From NCBI GenBank assembly GCA_016201435.1, contig JACQCT010000001.1:1-64000 (forward strand): DNA of 64,000 nt, in the 5' to 3' direction. This document shows, one piece after another, positions 42,221 to 51,337 of this stretch. Numbering within the stretch: position 1 is the first letter of the stretch; every line of letters begins with the position of its first letter. The DNA is from Nitrososphaerota archaeon (GTDB lineage: Archaea > Thermoproteota > Nitrososphaeria > Nitrososphaerales > Nitrosopumilaceae). The notes below the pieces were generated by a model. The model ran no database searches and was not told where the DNA came from. It worked only from the letters and a program-made list of their open reading frames with translations. Position numbers and translations under genes: made by a program.

Positions 42221-43875
42221 GCGTAGCAGGAGGCACCGCTATGTCTTCCTGTTCTGATAACTTCTTCTGAACAAAGAGGATCGTTTGAACAGAAATCCAG
42301 ATTTCTTATGGCAGTATCCAGTACATTTTCAAACTGGGGTACTAGAGATATCAGACCTCCAAGAGTTCCATCCCCTCCTGACTGAGCTGTGTAAAGAAGT
42401 ATACCACCTGATAGTTCTCCAGTTTTTTTGTCTAAGACAGTGTAAACGCTTTCACGGATAGCCGCAGAAGAATATCCTGAATCAATAGATAAAGCCGAAA
42501 TTATTCTGTGTGATAACGTATGCCACCAAACAAATGTTGGAGAATATTCCATGGCATTACTTAACGAATATTGTTCTTCCCACTCTGGAGAATTAATTTT
42601 AAATGGAGTTTTTCCAAAATCAATGAAAATTCCCTCTCCAATTTGCTCCAGTCCAGGAAACCATTTTCGTTTTCCATCATAATAAAAAGTTGGAACAAGT
42701 TTGTTCACATTAGGATCGGTTCCTAACCTTCTGTATCCTTTCTGAACTATCACAACGCGTAATCTGTCAACTGGTGTAATTCTCAATTTGAAAGGACCAA
42801 AACTTATGCCATCCCTGACATGCAGTTTATTCACCTGGAACTCTGGATTCTCCGAAGTAGGATCTGGCGGATGACCAAGAGTTGCAGATTCCTGTAATGC
42901 ACGAAATTCTTCTCTCCTTATATCTTCTATATTTGTAGGTCTCTCCCTTCCAAACTGTTTTACGTCTTTTATAACTTGGAGCAACCTTGCTTCATCAGAT
43001 AATTTTATTTCGTCAATTATTCTAGGATCAAGAAGAGTAGGATCGACTGAACTCATAGTCTCCAGACTTTTCTGTAATTCTGATTTCGTCCAGTCTTCTT
43101 CTTTCATAGCAATAATAGTTCTCATCTGTATGTCGTCAAAAATTCTATGGAGTCTTGATGCGAAACGAGGTAGTGTAATAGTGCTTATGATTTCAGGTAT
43201 CCTGAGACTTGAAGAACCCCTTAGCGTTACTTCAGCCTTTTTTTGACAGGATGTGTATGAAGTCCCTTTCTCTGGAAACCTTCCCGTGCAGTGAGAAGTT
43301 CTGTTATAAACGTCTGACATACTTGCGCTATCGCCGCATTCGCATGAAATGATTAAATTTCTCAAAGAACCGCCCTCAGATCTCCAGTTGTAGATAGTTC
43401 GGTTACAATCTTTTTTGAATGAATGAACTATTCCATACCAGTCAACATCATCCATGTGACCATCTGGACATGCTTTAACGAAACGAATTGCTTCTGCTCT
43501 TCCAGGACCCGTATGTCCAGATGCAGTGCATCTAGGACATCTTGTACGGTCTGATGAATCAAGTTGGTATAGATAATCATGTCTTATACAGAGAGCCCAG
43601 TTTGGAAAGTATCCAGTACTGAAAATTATTTCAGCATCTGGTTCAGTTAGTTCTACGTTTGTTGGAATTCTGAAAATAAGACCATTATCAAGTAATGCAG
43701 ATGCAATGCTATCAGGTATTTTGAAATCTGAAACTGAGGGAGTTCGTCCCGCACCAAATATTCTGCCCCATTCTGAAAAGTCTTTGATTATTCTTGGTCC
43801 ACCTGGCGCCTCGATTATACTGCCTACTCCAAATGTGAATACGAATTGTGATGGTCTGATCGCCTGGCCTGCCAT
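42139..43875 (-). CDS. drmB: DISARM protein DrmB (DUF1998)
   Basis: 578 residues. Begins RPSQFVFTFGVGSIIEAPGG, the usual DrmB start; a zinc finger (CPRC...CPDGH near 116-146); and the C-terminal DUF1998 signature SGGDGTLGGL, then CSNDPLC, CYAC and C-HRN-LDR (about 500-575). DrmB binds DrmA to form the DNA-binding complex of DISARM that blocks incoming phage DNA. Starts 2 bp after the drmA stop and overlaps drmC. Confidence 0.92.
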   Translation of the reverse strand: MAGQAIRPSQFVFTFGVGSIIEAPGGPRIIKDFSEWGRIFGAGRTPSVSDFKIPDSIASALLDNGLIFRIPTNVELTEPDAEIIFSTGYFPNWALCIRHDYLYQLDSSDRTRCPRCTASGHTGPGRAEAIRFVKACPDGHMDDVDWYGIVHSFKKDCNRTIYNWRSEGGSLRNLIISCECGDSASMSDVYNRTSHCTGRFPEKGTSYTSCQKKAEVTLRGSSSLRIPEIISTITLPRFASRLHRIFDDIQMRTIIAMKEEDWTKSELQKSLETMSSVDPTLLDPRIIDEIKLSDEARLLQVIKDVKQFGRERPTNIEDIRREEFRALQESATLGHPPDPTSENPEFQVNKLHVRDGISFGPFKLRITPVDRLRVVIVQKGYRRLGTDPNVNKLVPTFYYDGKRKWFPGLEQIGEGIFIDFGKTPFKINSPEWEEQYSLSNAMEYSPTFVWWHTLSHRIISALSIDSGYSSAAIRESVYTVLDKKTGELSGGILLYTAQSGGDGTLGGLISLVPQFENVLDTAIRNLDFCSNDPLCSEEVIRTGRHSGASCYACLLLSETSCAHRNMYLDRNLLGGSIQ

Positions 43876-43877
43876 GA

Positions 43878-46800
43878 TTAACCACTGAACCTCGTTGTTG
43901 ACTCAACGTCTCGCATTGACTGCGGTGTATTTTCAAACACCATACGTTTCTTGTTCTGTTTATGCTGTTCATCACCAAGTACTACTGCATTATTAGGTTG
44001 ATAGTTGAATGCAGGTTCTGCATAAAATAATCCATTTTCAATTTTTGCAATATTCTCCCATTTATCAAAATCAGAATCGAGATTTCTTTCTATAACGCCT
44101 TTTGGTCTTTCTCTATTTTTTGGTTGGTTTTGTGATCTATCTTCCAGTGCATCAATTATTGCATCTAGTTCAGGTACACCTCGATTATTATTCATACGCC
44201 TAGAACCACTGTTACCTTTTGCACCCTTCCAGTATTCACTTTCATGTGCCCAGTCAGGATGTATTCTAACACCTTTTACAGAAATTCCATTTCTGAGAAT
44301 TGCTACTGCCACAGGCCCGAGAGCCCTGTCGCATGCACGTGGAGAGAATGGAGCTACTGTGACAGGTTCTACGTATCTATGTAGTGCTCTGTGATAACCG
44401 GTAAAGAACTCGTAATGATCAAGGTCTCTCGGTCTGGTCGATCTTAGGAATGTAACCACAAGTGCACCTTTCTTTCTTCCTACTCTTCCAGTTGCCTGTA
44501 TGTAACTTGCTGTTGTTTTTGGCTGACCGTGAACAATCATTAGAGAAAGTCTGTCTATGTCCACACCGGTTCCAAACATAGAAGTTGCCATAACAGCGTC
44601 GACGCCAGATTCAGAACTTTCAAGTTGCTCTATAATTGCAGGAATTCTGCTTGAATCTGTGTTACTGTTCAGCTCCAGAAGATTATAATCTTCGATGCTT
44701 CTCGCGTTTGTAGGTCCATCCAGCTGCTTCATTCGTTCTGGAATGTCTTGTCTGTACAAACTTCTTGCAGCAGCAAGTTCGCGCATTGCGTTAAAGTAAC
44801 CGACAACTGTCCAGAAATAATCCAGTTCTCCTTCGACTCTACCAGTTCCCTGAACTCTAATTCTCTCTGCTTCTTGGAGAATTGTTGACCATATTCTGAT
44901 CGTAGGAGTTTGTGGACCTTTCCCTGGTCCACATACCCCAACATAGAGTCTACCAGGTCCACTATCATCTAGAGGATGACCTTCTTTTGCATTTGAAAAG
45001 AATGTATCAAGTGCTGTCATACCTGATTGTGGAAACTGTCTCAAGTCACGATTATACAGAGCACGGATCTGAGTAGAAGCCTGACGTGTTGTTGCAGTGG
45101 ATGCAATATATTTCGGGATAATAGTTTGACTGTCTCGAAATATAGTTGCAAGAAAATCAATTGCAGTTTCATACAATCCCACCATGCTTCCCAGAGGGCC
45201 TTCGATGAGATGTAACTCATCCTGAATAATTAATTCTGGAGGGAGAAATCCATTTACTTTTATTATTTTTCCTCTTTTCTTTGAATCACCCGTATCAGGA
45301 GGTGCGATGTCTCTATGATAGCCCCATATGCTGTCATAACTATTTACATTTCCAAAAATTGCAGCTGCTTTAGGTTCAAAAGGAAGTCTGGCAAATTTAT
45401 CTACTGTTGCAATAACCACTGACGGACATCTTGTGTAAACCTGTCCATCAGTTGTGTATGCTGGAATAGGAATACTGAATGATGCATTTGTTGAAGGTAT
45501 GATGAATGCTTCTGGTGGAACAAAAAATCCATGCGCTGCATCATCACTAGGAACCGTCTCGGACCAAGTAAAACTGTTTAACTTACACGATGGATCTGGA
45601 CAGTGAAGTTCAAAATCCACAGGATGCTTGTAAACATCAGGAGCAGTTACTATGAAGTATCCTGGTCTGCTAGGAGCTGCACATGCAAGTTTTCCACCAA
45701 GAATTTTTTCTGCTTGCGACTTCCACCAGTCCCATACAAGATTATCAGTGAGTTTGTCACGATTTATTGTAAATTTGATCTGAACAGAATAATATCCCTT
45801 GTTTGGTAAATCATGAATTTTTACCTCTCTAATTTTGAAATCCCTGTAGTCAAGGTCAGTGATGTTGATTTTTGGTTTCTGTTCAGCCTTAATTATCCAG
45901 AAAATTTCATGTTCCCTTCCTGAAAGACCTGCTGCTGGTACTGAAAGAACAGATGAACAGCATGGGCACTTGATTACCTGAGCAGGTTCACCAGAATATG
46001 AAACAATTTCTCCCGGTCTCGATGTTCTTTGATGCGAATATTTTAGAATTGAAATTGCCCCAGCGTATCTTTTTCCAACTTTCTTTGAAACATCGAAACC
46101 TGTGTGATCAACGATATTGTTTGGAGTCACATCTCCTCCGAGCCACAGTCCAATAGAGAATCTTGTTGTTCCCCATATTTTTTCCCATTTTTCCTCAGAT
46201 CCACTTGGCATCCAATTTTCAATTCTTAGAAGTTCACATGCAGTTATTGCAGAAAGCGCTCGTCTGAATTGCTGTATGGTGAGTAGTCTAAGCGTATATC
46301 TGGAAAGTACTGTGGTTCCCGCAGTCGACAGACTCTCGGAATCTTTTCTTAATCTTCGCAATGCAAGAGTAAAGGCCATTAGACCTAGGTAGGCCTCTGT
46401 TTTTCCACCGCCTGTTGGATACCATAAAAGATCACATATCTTCCTGTCAGGGTGTTGCTTGTTGACAATTCCTGGAATGCATTGTAAAATGAAAGCAATC
46501 TGAAATGGTCTCCATACGAGTTTTTTTCTTCTAGACCAACTTGCCTGAGTGCTCATAACTTTATTCATAAAACAGAATGCAAGACGTACGCTAGGTTCTT
46601 TGAGAAGTTTCATTCCCTCATCTATTCTGTCACACGACATTAGGCATTTTTTCAAATTGTCTTCAGCTAGCGGCCTTTGAGACTCATGTAATTCATTTAC
46701 CTTCTTGCTCTGTTCTTCTATCCAAACCCTGTACTGCCTTACAATTTTTTCAAGAGATGTAGAAAGTTTCTGGTAGTCACATTTTTCTGAAAGTATTTCC

Positions 46801-47714
46801 GCATCAGTGTCCTCAGCAGTCATGGTGGAAATATCTTCTACTTCCACAGTTGATTGGTTTACAGAGTACGCAGGAAGATATTCCGTCCTAACATTAGGAT
46901 TAACAAATATCTCCTTATCTTCTGCCGGAAGATTTTTTATGTCATCTGGAATTAATGGACTCTCCGTCGCATTCCAAGGTCTCTCAGAATCTATTTCCTT
47001 CCATGTTGCTCCACAGAGATGTCCTCGTGCCAATCCCTGCAATTTACTGTAAAGCAGTTCTAGTTGACTTTCCTCCTGGCCTGCTAGCTTTCTCTGGTCT
47101 ACCGAAAGCCCTACAACATTCTCATGAAAATTTACCCTAATCTGTGGTTGGAAAATAAGATCGTCTGTACCGAGAAACTTATCGAATTTAATTTCATTTA
47201 CAAGATAAATGGAGACATGCCAGACATGATCCTTCAGCTTAACAGAGCGCAGCACTATTCGTATTCCAGTTGCCGGTCGCCAGACTTCTTTTTCTTTTAA
47301 TGCGTCAAAATCCTTTTTGACAAATCTGTTAGGTTTGCGATGCCACTTTTTGTCTGCTTCCTTAACGTATCTGGCCCAAGTAGCACAGAAATCAATAATC
47401 GGTGTACCTTCAGATTTTATTACAAAGGATAGTCCCAGACTTTTTGGAAGAGCTCGTGGATCAAAAATTGCAGGGTTGATTTCAAAATCGTTTGATCTAT
47501 CAATGTTGTCCTCAATTCCTTCGTCCTCAGAAAATGTTCCAATATCCGCTTTTCCATAATCTTCAAGCTGTCTGTCGTAGTCTTTCGGTTCCAAGATGCC
47601 TGTAACATACTCGTTACGCGGATCCTTGCCATTTTCCATGATTTCCTCAGATCCACCACGAGGACCCAAGAGCTCCTTTATGAGTGAAATATATTGTCGC
47701 TGACGCACAGACAT
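43878..47714 (-). CDS. drmA: DISARM helicase DrmA
   Basis: 1278 residues. SF2-type helicase: YPTGGGKTEAYLG Walker A near 434, QDELHLIEGPLGS as the DExH box near 831, MATSMFGTGVDID and QATGRVGRKKG as motifs V and VI near 1085-1130. The long N-terminal half with a zinc-binding CPCC...HCPDPSC insert is usual for DrmA. ATG 47714, first gene of the operon drmA-drmB-drmC-468-residue gene. It translocates on DNA and, with DrmB, recognises unmethylated invading DNA. Confidence 0.93.
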   Translation of the reverse strand: MSVRQRQYISLIKELLGPRGGSEEIMENGKDPRNEYVTGILEPKDYDRQLEDYGKADIGTFSEDEGIEDNIDRSNDFEINPAIFDPRALPKSLGLSFVIKSEGTPIIDFCATWARYVKEADKKWHRKPNRFVKKDFDALKEKEVWRPATGIRIVLRSVKLKDHVWHVSIYLVNEIKFDKFLGTDDLIFQPQIRVNFHENVVGLSVDQRKLAGQEESQLELLYSKLQGLARGHLCGATWKEIDSERPWNATESPLIPDDIKNLPAEDKEIFVNPNVRTEYLPAYSVNQSTVEVEDISTMTAEDTDAEILSEKCDYQKLSTSLEKIVRQYRVWIEEQSKKVNELHESQRPLAEDNLKKCLMSCDRIDEGMKLLKEPSVRLAFCFMNKVMSTQASWSRRKKLVWRPFQIAFILQCIPGIVNKQHPDRKICDLLWYPTGGGKTEAYLGLMAFTLALRRLRKDSESLSTAGTTVLSRYTLRLLTIQQFRRALSAITACELLRIENWMPSGSEEKWEKIWGTTRFSIGLWLGGDVTPNNIVDHTGFDVSKKVGKRYAGAISILKYSHQRTSRPGEIVSYSGEPAQVIKCPCCSSVLSVPAAGLSGREHEIFWIIKAEQKPKINITDLDYRDFKIREVKIHDLPNKGYYSVQIKFTINRDKLTDNLVWDWWKSQAEKILGGKLACAAPSRPGYFIVTAPDVYKHPVDFELHCPDPSCKLNSFTWSETVPSDDAAHGFFVPPEAFIIPSTNASFSIPIPAYTTDGQVYTRCPSVVIATVDKFARLPFEPKAAAIFGNVNSYDSIWGYHRDIAPPDTGDSKKRGKIIKVNGFLPPELIIQDELHLIEGPLGSMVGLYETAIDFLATIFRDSQTIIPKYIASTATTRQASTQIRALYNRDLRQFPQSGMTALDTFFSNAKEGHPLDDSGPGRLYVGVCGPGKGPQTPTIRIWSTILQEAERIRVQGTGRVEGELDYFWTVVGYFNAMRELAAARSLYRQDIPERMKQLDGPTNARSIEDYNLLELNSNTDSSRIPAIIEQLESSESGVDAVMATSMFGTGVDIDRLSLMIVHGQPKTTASYIQATGRVGRKKGALVVTFLRSTRPRDLDHYEFFTGYHRALHRYVEPVTVAPFSPRACDRALGPVAVAILRNGISVKGVRIHPDWAHESEYWKGAKGNSGSRRMNNNRGVPELDAIIDALEDRSQNQPKNRERPKGVIERNLDSDFDKWENIAKIENGLFYAEPAFNYQPNNAVVLGDEQHKQNKKRMVFENTPQSMRDVESTTRFSG

Positions 47715-47725
47715 CGTGAATTTCT

Positions 47726-47746
47726 ATTAAATTGTATGAATTTAAT
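47726..47746. promoter_or_regulatory. Inverted repeat ATTAAATT-N5-AATTTAAT in the drmA/methyltransferase divergent promoter
   Basis: Perfect 8-bp arms, 12-32 bp upstream of the drmA start, in the 111-bp gap shared with the divergent methyltransferase. Possible operator or overlapping promoter elements; AT-rich composition weakens the case. Confidence 0.35.
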
Positions 47747-47825
47747 GATGATCTTGACCCAATTACGATCTAAATGTTGATTCAGTTTTGAGCAACCTTG
47801 ACTTGGTGATTTATTAGGAAGCAGA

Positions 47826-49016
47826 ATGAAATATTGTATTATGCATTCCAATTCTTCATTGACAGTGATGGATTTTTTCTGTGGTGCAGGGGGTCTGTCA
47901 GAGGGATTCAAGCAGGCAGGTTTTAAAATTATTCTTGGTGTTGATTCAGATGAATCAGCAATAGAAACTTACACAAATCAACACGGATGTGGTGTTGTCA
48001 GTAAAATTGAAGACATAGATGCAAATTTTATCAAAAAAGAAACAGGCCGCAGTAGAGTTGATATCATTGTTGGCGGTCCTCCATGTCAGGGGTTCAGTAC
48101 CGTTGCTGTTGGAAAGCTAAAATCACTTGATGCTCCACGAACATCAAAACATCCACTCAATCAGCTTTACAAGGAATTTATCAGAATTATTCTGGAACTA
48201 AAGCCGTCATTCTTTGTCATGGAAAATGTAAGAAGAATGACGTACATCGAAGATGGGGTCATCAAAAAATCAATAGAGCATGATCTGAAGAATACTTACA
48301 AAGTTGATTTTTACGATCATGACGTTGTGAAATTCGGTGTGCCGCAACACAGGAAACGATGTCTTGTGATAGGTAACTGTCTCGGGCTTGAAAATCCTGA
48401 ACTGCAGCAGACCCACTTTGATCCCAGATTGGAAATACCAAGAGACGGCATGCCATACGAGACTGTAAAGTCTGCAATATTGGATCTGCCTTTCATCCAT
48501 GCAGGTGAAGGAGAGGAATTTTTCAAATACACAAAAAATCCCAGAACCGAATACCAGTATGAAAGGCGCAGAAAATCAAAAGGGATTTTTAATCATGTTA
48601 CAAGAAAGCACAACAAGCGGGATCTGAAGATATTCAGTATGCTAAAGCCCGGTCAGTGGATGAGCGACCTGCCGGTCAGATTCAATCCCTACAGAAAGGA
48701 CATCTTTGAGGACAAGTACAAGAAACAGCACTGGGACAGACCATCATCCACAATTCTTGCCCATCTATCAAAAGATGGTCTTATGTTCATACACCCGGAT
48801 GGGAGACAGAACAGAAGCCTGACACCTAGGGAAGCTGCCAGACTGCAATCATTTGATGACAGCTATATTTTCTATGGAAACAGGACTAGTCAGTACAGAC
48901 AGATCGGCAATGCAGTTCCACCGCTTTTTTCCAGAGTTATTGCAGAAGCAATAATGGAATCCATGAAAATCAAATGTGCTCCTTCAGTCAGGACTTCAAT
49001 CCGTAATCGCAGATAG
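47826..49016 (+). CDS. drmMII: DNA (cytosine-5) methyltransferase, probable DrmMII of DISARM
   Basis: 396 residues. C5 methyltransferase motifs in order: DFFCGAGGLS (SAM), GGPPCQGFS with the catalytic Cys, MENVRR, QHRKRC, and RLQSF plus RQIGNAVPP at the end. The length and divergent position beside drmA fit the host-marking methylase of class 2 DISARM. An AGGA precedes the ATG at 47826; an ATG at 47844 is an alternative. Its 3' end overlaps that of the convergent glycosylase gene by 29 bp. Confidence 0.92.
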   Translation: MKYCIMHSNSSLTVMDFFCGAGGLSEGFKQAGFKIILGVDSDESAIETYTNQHGCGVVSKIEDIDANFIKKETGRSRVDIIVGGPPCQGFSTVAVGKLKSLDAPRTSKHPLNQLYKEFIRIILELKPSFFVMENVRRMTYIEDGVIKKSIEHDLKNTYKVDFYDHDVVKFGVPQHRKRCLVIGNCLGLENPELQQTHFDPRLEIPRDGMPYETVKSAILDLPFIHAGEGEEFFKYTKNPRTEYQYERRRKSKGIFNHVTRKHNKRDLKIFSMLKPGQWMSDLPVRFNPYRKDIFEDKYKKQHWDRPSSTILAHLSKDGLMFIHPDGRQNRSLTPREAARLQSFDDSYIFYGNRTSQYRQIGNAVPPLFSRVIAEAIMESMKIKCAPSVRTSIRNRR

Positions 49017-49671
49017 TCTTTAGCGGACAGATTTTACATTTTGGATCAACTGGTGTACATACTGCTTTTCCAAGATCAAGAAGTGCCCAGTTGTACTGTT
49101 TGATATTTTTTTCCGGTACTACAGTAGAAACTAGTTTCCAAGAACTTTTTTTCTTGTGAGCAGACTTTCCAAAATCTATGGAAAGTATTCTTTCAAAAAT
49201 CCTTTTGACATTAACGTCAAAAATTGGCACCTGCTGATTCAGCCCAAAACATCTGATAGCATTTACAGTGTACTGACTTTCTTTGCCTATTATTGCAAGT
49301 AATTCTGATTCTTTTGAGGGAAAATTCCCAGAATATTTTTCTACAATCATTTTTGCAACAGATTTCATTTTATCAGATCTTGATTTCATTCCAAGTGATC
49401 TAATTATATTTTCAATTTCTTCTACAGAGCTTTTAGATAGTAAAGAAACTGTCGGAAATTTTCTGATGAATTTTTTGTAAACATCTATAACACTTGAAGC
49501 GCGTGTTCTTCGAAGAAGCATTTCAGATACCATGATGTGATATGGATCAGATGTATTTCTCCAGGGATAGTCGGGAGAATTATTTTTTGACCATCTTAAA
49601 AGATTATTTACAAGAATAATTTTTCTGCTGTCAACTTTCTTCATTAAATTAGAGTCATTTTGTTGAGACAT
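48988..49671 (-). CDS. HhH-GPD DNA glycosylase, probable T/G mismatch-specific (Mig-like)
   Basis: 227 residues of the endonuclease III/MutY fold. IGKESQYTVNAI stands where EndoIII has its catalytic Lys and has Tyr instead, as in the archaeal mismatch glycosylase Mig; IFDVNVKRIF holds the catalytic Asp; C205-x6-C212-x2-C215-x5-C221 is the iron-sulfur cluster. Such enzymes remove thymine produced by deamination of 5-methylcytosine, and are found next to C5 methyltransferases, as here. Convergent and overlapping with the methyltransferase gene. Confidence 0.85.
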   Translation of the reverse strand: MSQQNDSNLMKKVDSRKIILVNNLLRWSKNNSPDYPWRNTSDPYHIMVSEMLLRRTRASSVIDVYKKFIRKFPTVSLLSKSSVEEIENIIRSLGMKSRSDKMKSVAKMIVEKYSGNFPSKESELLAIIGKESQYTVNAIRCFGLNQQVPIFDVNVKRIFERILSIDFGKSAHKKKSSWKLVSTVVPEKNIKQYNWALLDLGKAVCTPVDPKCKICPLKTICDYGLKS

Positions 49672-49811
49672 GAATGATAACCATGGTTCTTTTATTATAT
49701 CTATTCTGCTTCGCTCATTGTTTTAAAAGATGTAAAAAGCTCTGCGGCCGCTGATCTTGATATTAATGGAATATTGACAGGCTTTTTTATTTGCTATGTT
49801 GTTTGATAAAT

Positions 49812-50897
49812 ATGAAAGCTAGGGAACTTCCAACTTATGACAAATTACTGTTACCGCTGTTAGAATACGCAAAAGATGGTCGTGATATTGCGTTAGATGT
49901 TGCAGAAAAATACTTGGCGGAAAAATTTAAACTTACTGAAGAGGAAAGGAGAAGGAAAAAACCTAGTGGAAGAGAAACAATTTTCAGGGACAGAATCTTT
50001 TGGGCTCGCTTATACCTAAAAAGAGCTGGTCTGATTTCCTATACGGAAAAAGAGGCTCATTACAAAATAACTGAAGAAGGGAAAAAATTCCTAGAAGAAA
50101 AAAACCCAGCAACACTAAATACAAAAATTTTAATGGAATTTTTTCCCTCATTCAAACAATGGCAAGACGAAATAAAGTATTCGAAGAAAATAACTCGTAA
50201 AGGAAAAAAAACAGCATCCCCTCAGGAATATCTTGGAATAGTGATACTGATTGATACTCTTGGAACCAAAGGAATACTGAAAAAAAGGGATCCTAATAAA
50301 ATTAGAGAAGAATGGAGGGAATTTATCAAAAATATGAACGAAAAAGCAATTCAAGAATTTAAGAAACTTGGTAATTTCTCGTTTGATACATTTTCCGATA
50401 CTATTCTTATTACTGTTGGCATAAAGGAAAAAGAATATCCGCTATACAAAATTTCTGGATTTTTGAGATCTTTTGTTATAGAAAGCATGAGAATTGATAG
50501 GCCTATAAGAGGATGTATTTCAGTAGGCCCAATTATTAAGGATGACAAGATTATCTTAGGTGATGCAATTGATGAAGCTGTAGTTTATCATCATCTTCCA
50601 CAATGGGTGGGGATTTCTGCCAGTCCTTCAGCTCATATTGAAATAGAAAAATTATATCATGAAAACCGAGAAAAAACCAACCTCTATTTCCAAAAATACG
50701 ATTTACCATTGAAGATGTCGGTTGAACAAGGAGCATGGGTCATAAACTGGCCGCGTCTAGTAGAAAAAGAAATTGAAATACGCGAGATTCTAGCTAAAAG
50801 AATTTTGGAAACCAAATCAGACATTGGCAATGCATTGAAATGGAGAAATACCGTGAATTTTTTTGAGCATGTTATGGAAGAAATTGATGATTCTTAA
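49812..50897 (+). CDS. Mrr N-terminal winged-helix domain fused to a nucleotide-cyclase-like domain
   Basis: 361 residues from ATG 49812; a TTG seven codons earlier adds residues that do not fit the domain. Residues 1-95 match the Mrr_N winged helix (YDKLLLPLLEYA, PSGRETIFRDRIFWARLYLK, GLISYTEKEAHYKITEEGKK), normally fused to a restriction nuclease. No PD-(D/E)xK motif follows. Instead 140-330 read as a class III cyclase-like domain: VILIDTLG with Asp148, FDTFSDTILI with Asp196, RPIRGCISVG with Arg233, and ILGDAIDEAVVYH. Both putative metal Asp are present. It might make a nucleotide signal on sensing modified DNA, or be catalytically silent. It lies between DISARM and the integrase, alone in its transcript. 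Confidence 0.6.
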   Translation: MKARELPTYDKLLLPLLEYAKDGRDIALDVAEKYLAEKFKLTEEERRRKKPSGRETIFRDRIFWARLYLKRAGLISYTEKEAHYKITEEGKKFLEEKNPATLNTKILMEFFPSFKQWQDEIKYSKKITRKGKKTASPQEYLGIVILIDTLGTKGILKKRDPNKIREEWREFIKNMNEKAIQEFKKLGNFSFDTFSDTILITVGIKEKEYPLYKISGFLRSFVIESMRIDRPIRGCISVGPIIKDDKIILGDAIDEAVVYHHLPQWVGISASPSAHIEIEKLYHENREKTNLYFQKYDLPLKMSVEQGAWVINWPRLVEKEIEIREILAKRILETKSDIGNALKWRNTVNFFEHVMEEIDDS

Positions 50898-50963
50898 TAA
50901 CACGATCAAACTAAAATCTGTATGTTCTGAACCTAGTCATTTACTAGATTGCCTTTCTATTCT

Positions 50964-51015
50964 AGGTACCATTACCAGGCACAAATGACTGTACCAGGTA
51001 CCATTACCAGGCACA
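50964..51015. repeat. 20-bp direct repeat, two copies, 32-bp period
   Basis: The 20 bases at 50964-50983 recur exactly at 50996-51015. Each contains GGTACC and ACCAGG. In the 3' region after the Mrr-N fusion gene; could be a binding site or a duplication scar. Confidence 0.75.
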
Positions 51016-51068
51016 TAAGACCAACGTGTGTACAGGGATAAAAGCCGGTAGATATTGTTGTATTCTTA

Positions 51069-51224
51069 TTAATTTTGATTTTGTTCCGTAGAATATCCAA
51101 TAGCGCCGCCTAAAATAGCACCAACTACTGCTCCTACTGGTCCTCCTACCATTGCCCCTATCAGAGCGCCGCTACCAATTCCTGTCGCTGTTTTCATTCC
51201 ATCTTTTTTTCCATTATTTGCCAT
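51069..51224 (-). CDS. 51-residue glycine-zipper membrane protein
   Basis: ATG 51224 to TAA 51069. A lysine-rich start (MANNGKKDGMK) is followed by a 30-residue glycine zipper (GSGALIGAMVGGPVGAVVGA and on to GYS), typical of small hairpins that insert in and oligomerise within membranes. Below usual length cut-offs. It lies between the Mrr-N fusion and the integrase; such peptides may be harmless envelope proteins or pore-forming effectors, which cannot be told here. Confidence 0.6.
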   Translation of the reverse strand: MANNGKKDGMKTATGIGSGALIGAMVGGPVGAVVGAILGGAIGYSTEQNQN

Positions 51225-51337
51225 AATTACGGTATTAGTACCTTATTATACCTTAAAAAGTTTGTGTTGATCGCAGTCACTTCGCTCATTGTCCTTTTCA
51301 GTGACGTTACAATAAAGATTCGTAAAGATTTTGCCTA

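Noticed and set aside
43878..47714. Numerous 60-90 codon frames antisense to drmA and other large genes
   Set aside because: They are shadows of well-supported genes and show no domain or start context of their own.
50964..51015. Short CRISPR array
   Set aside because: Only two copies, a 12-bp gap in place of a spacer, and no cas gene in the window.
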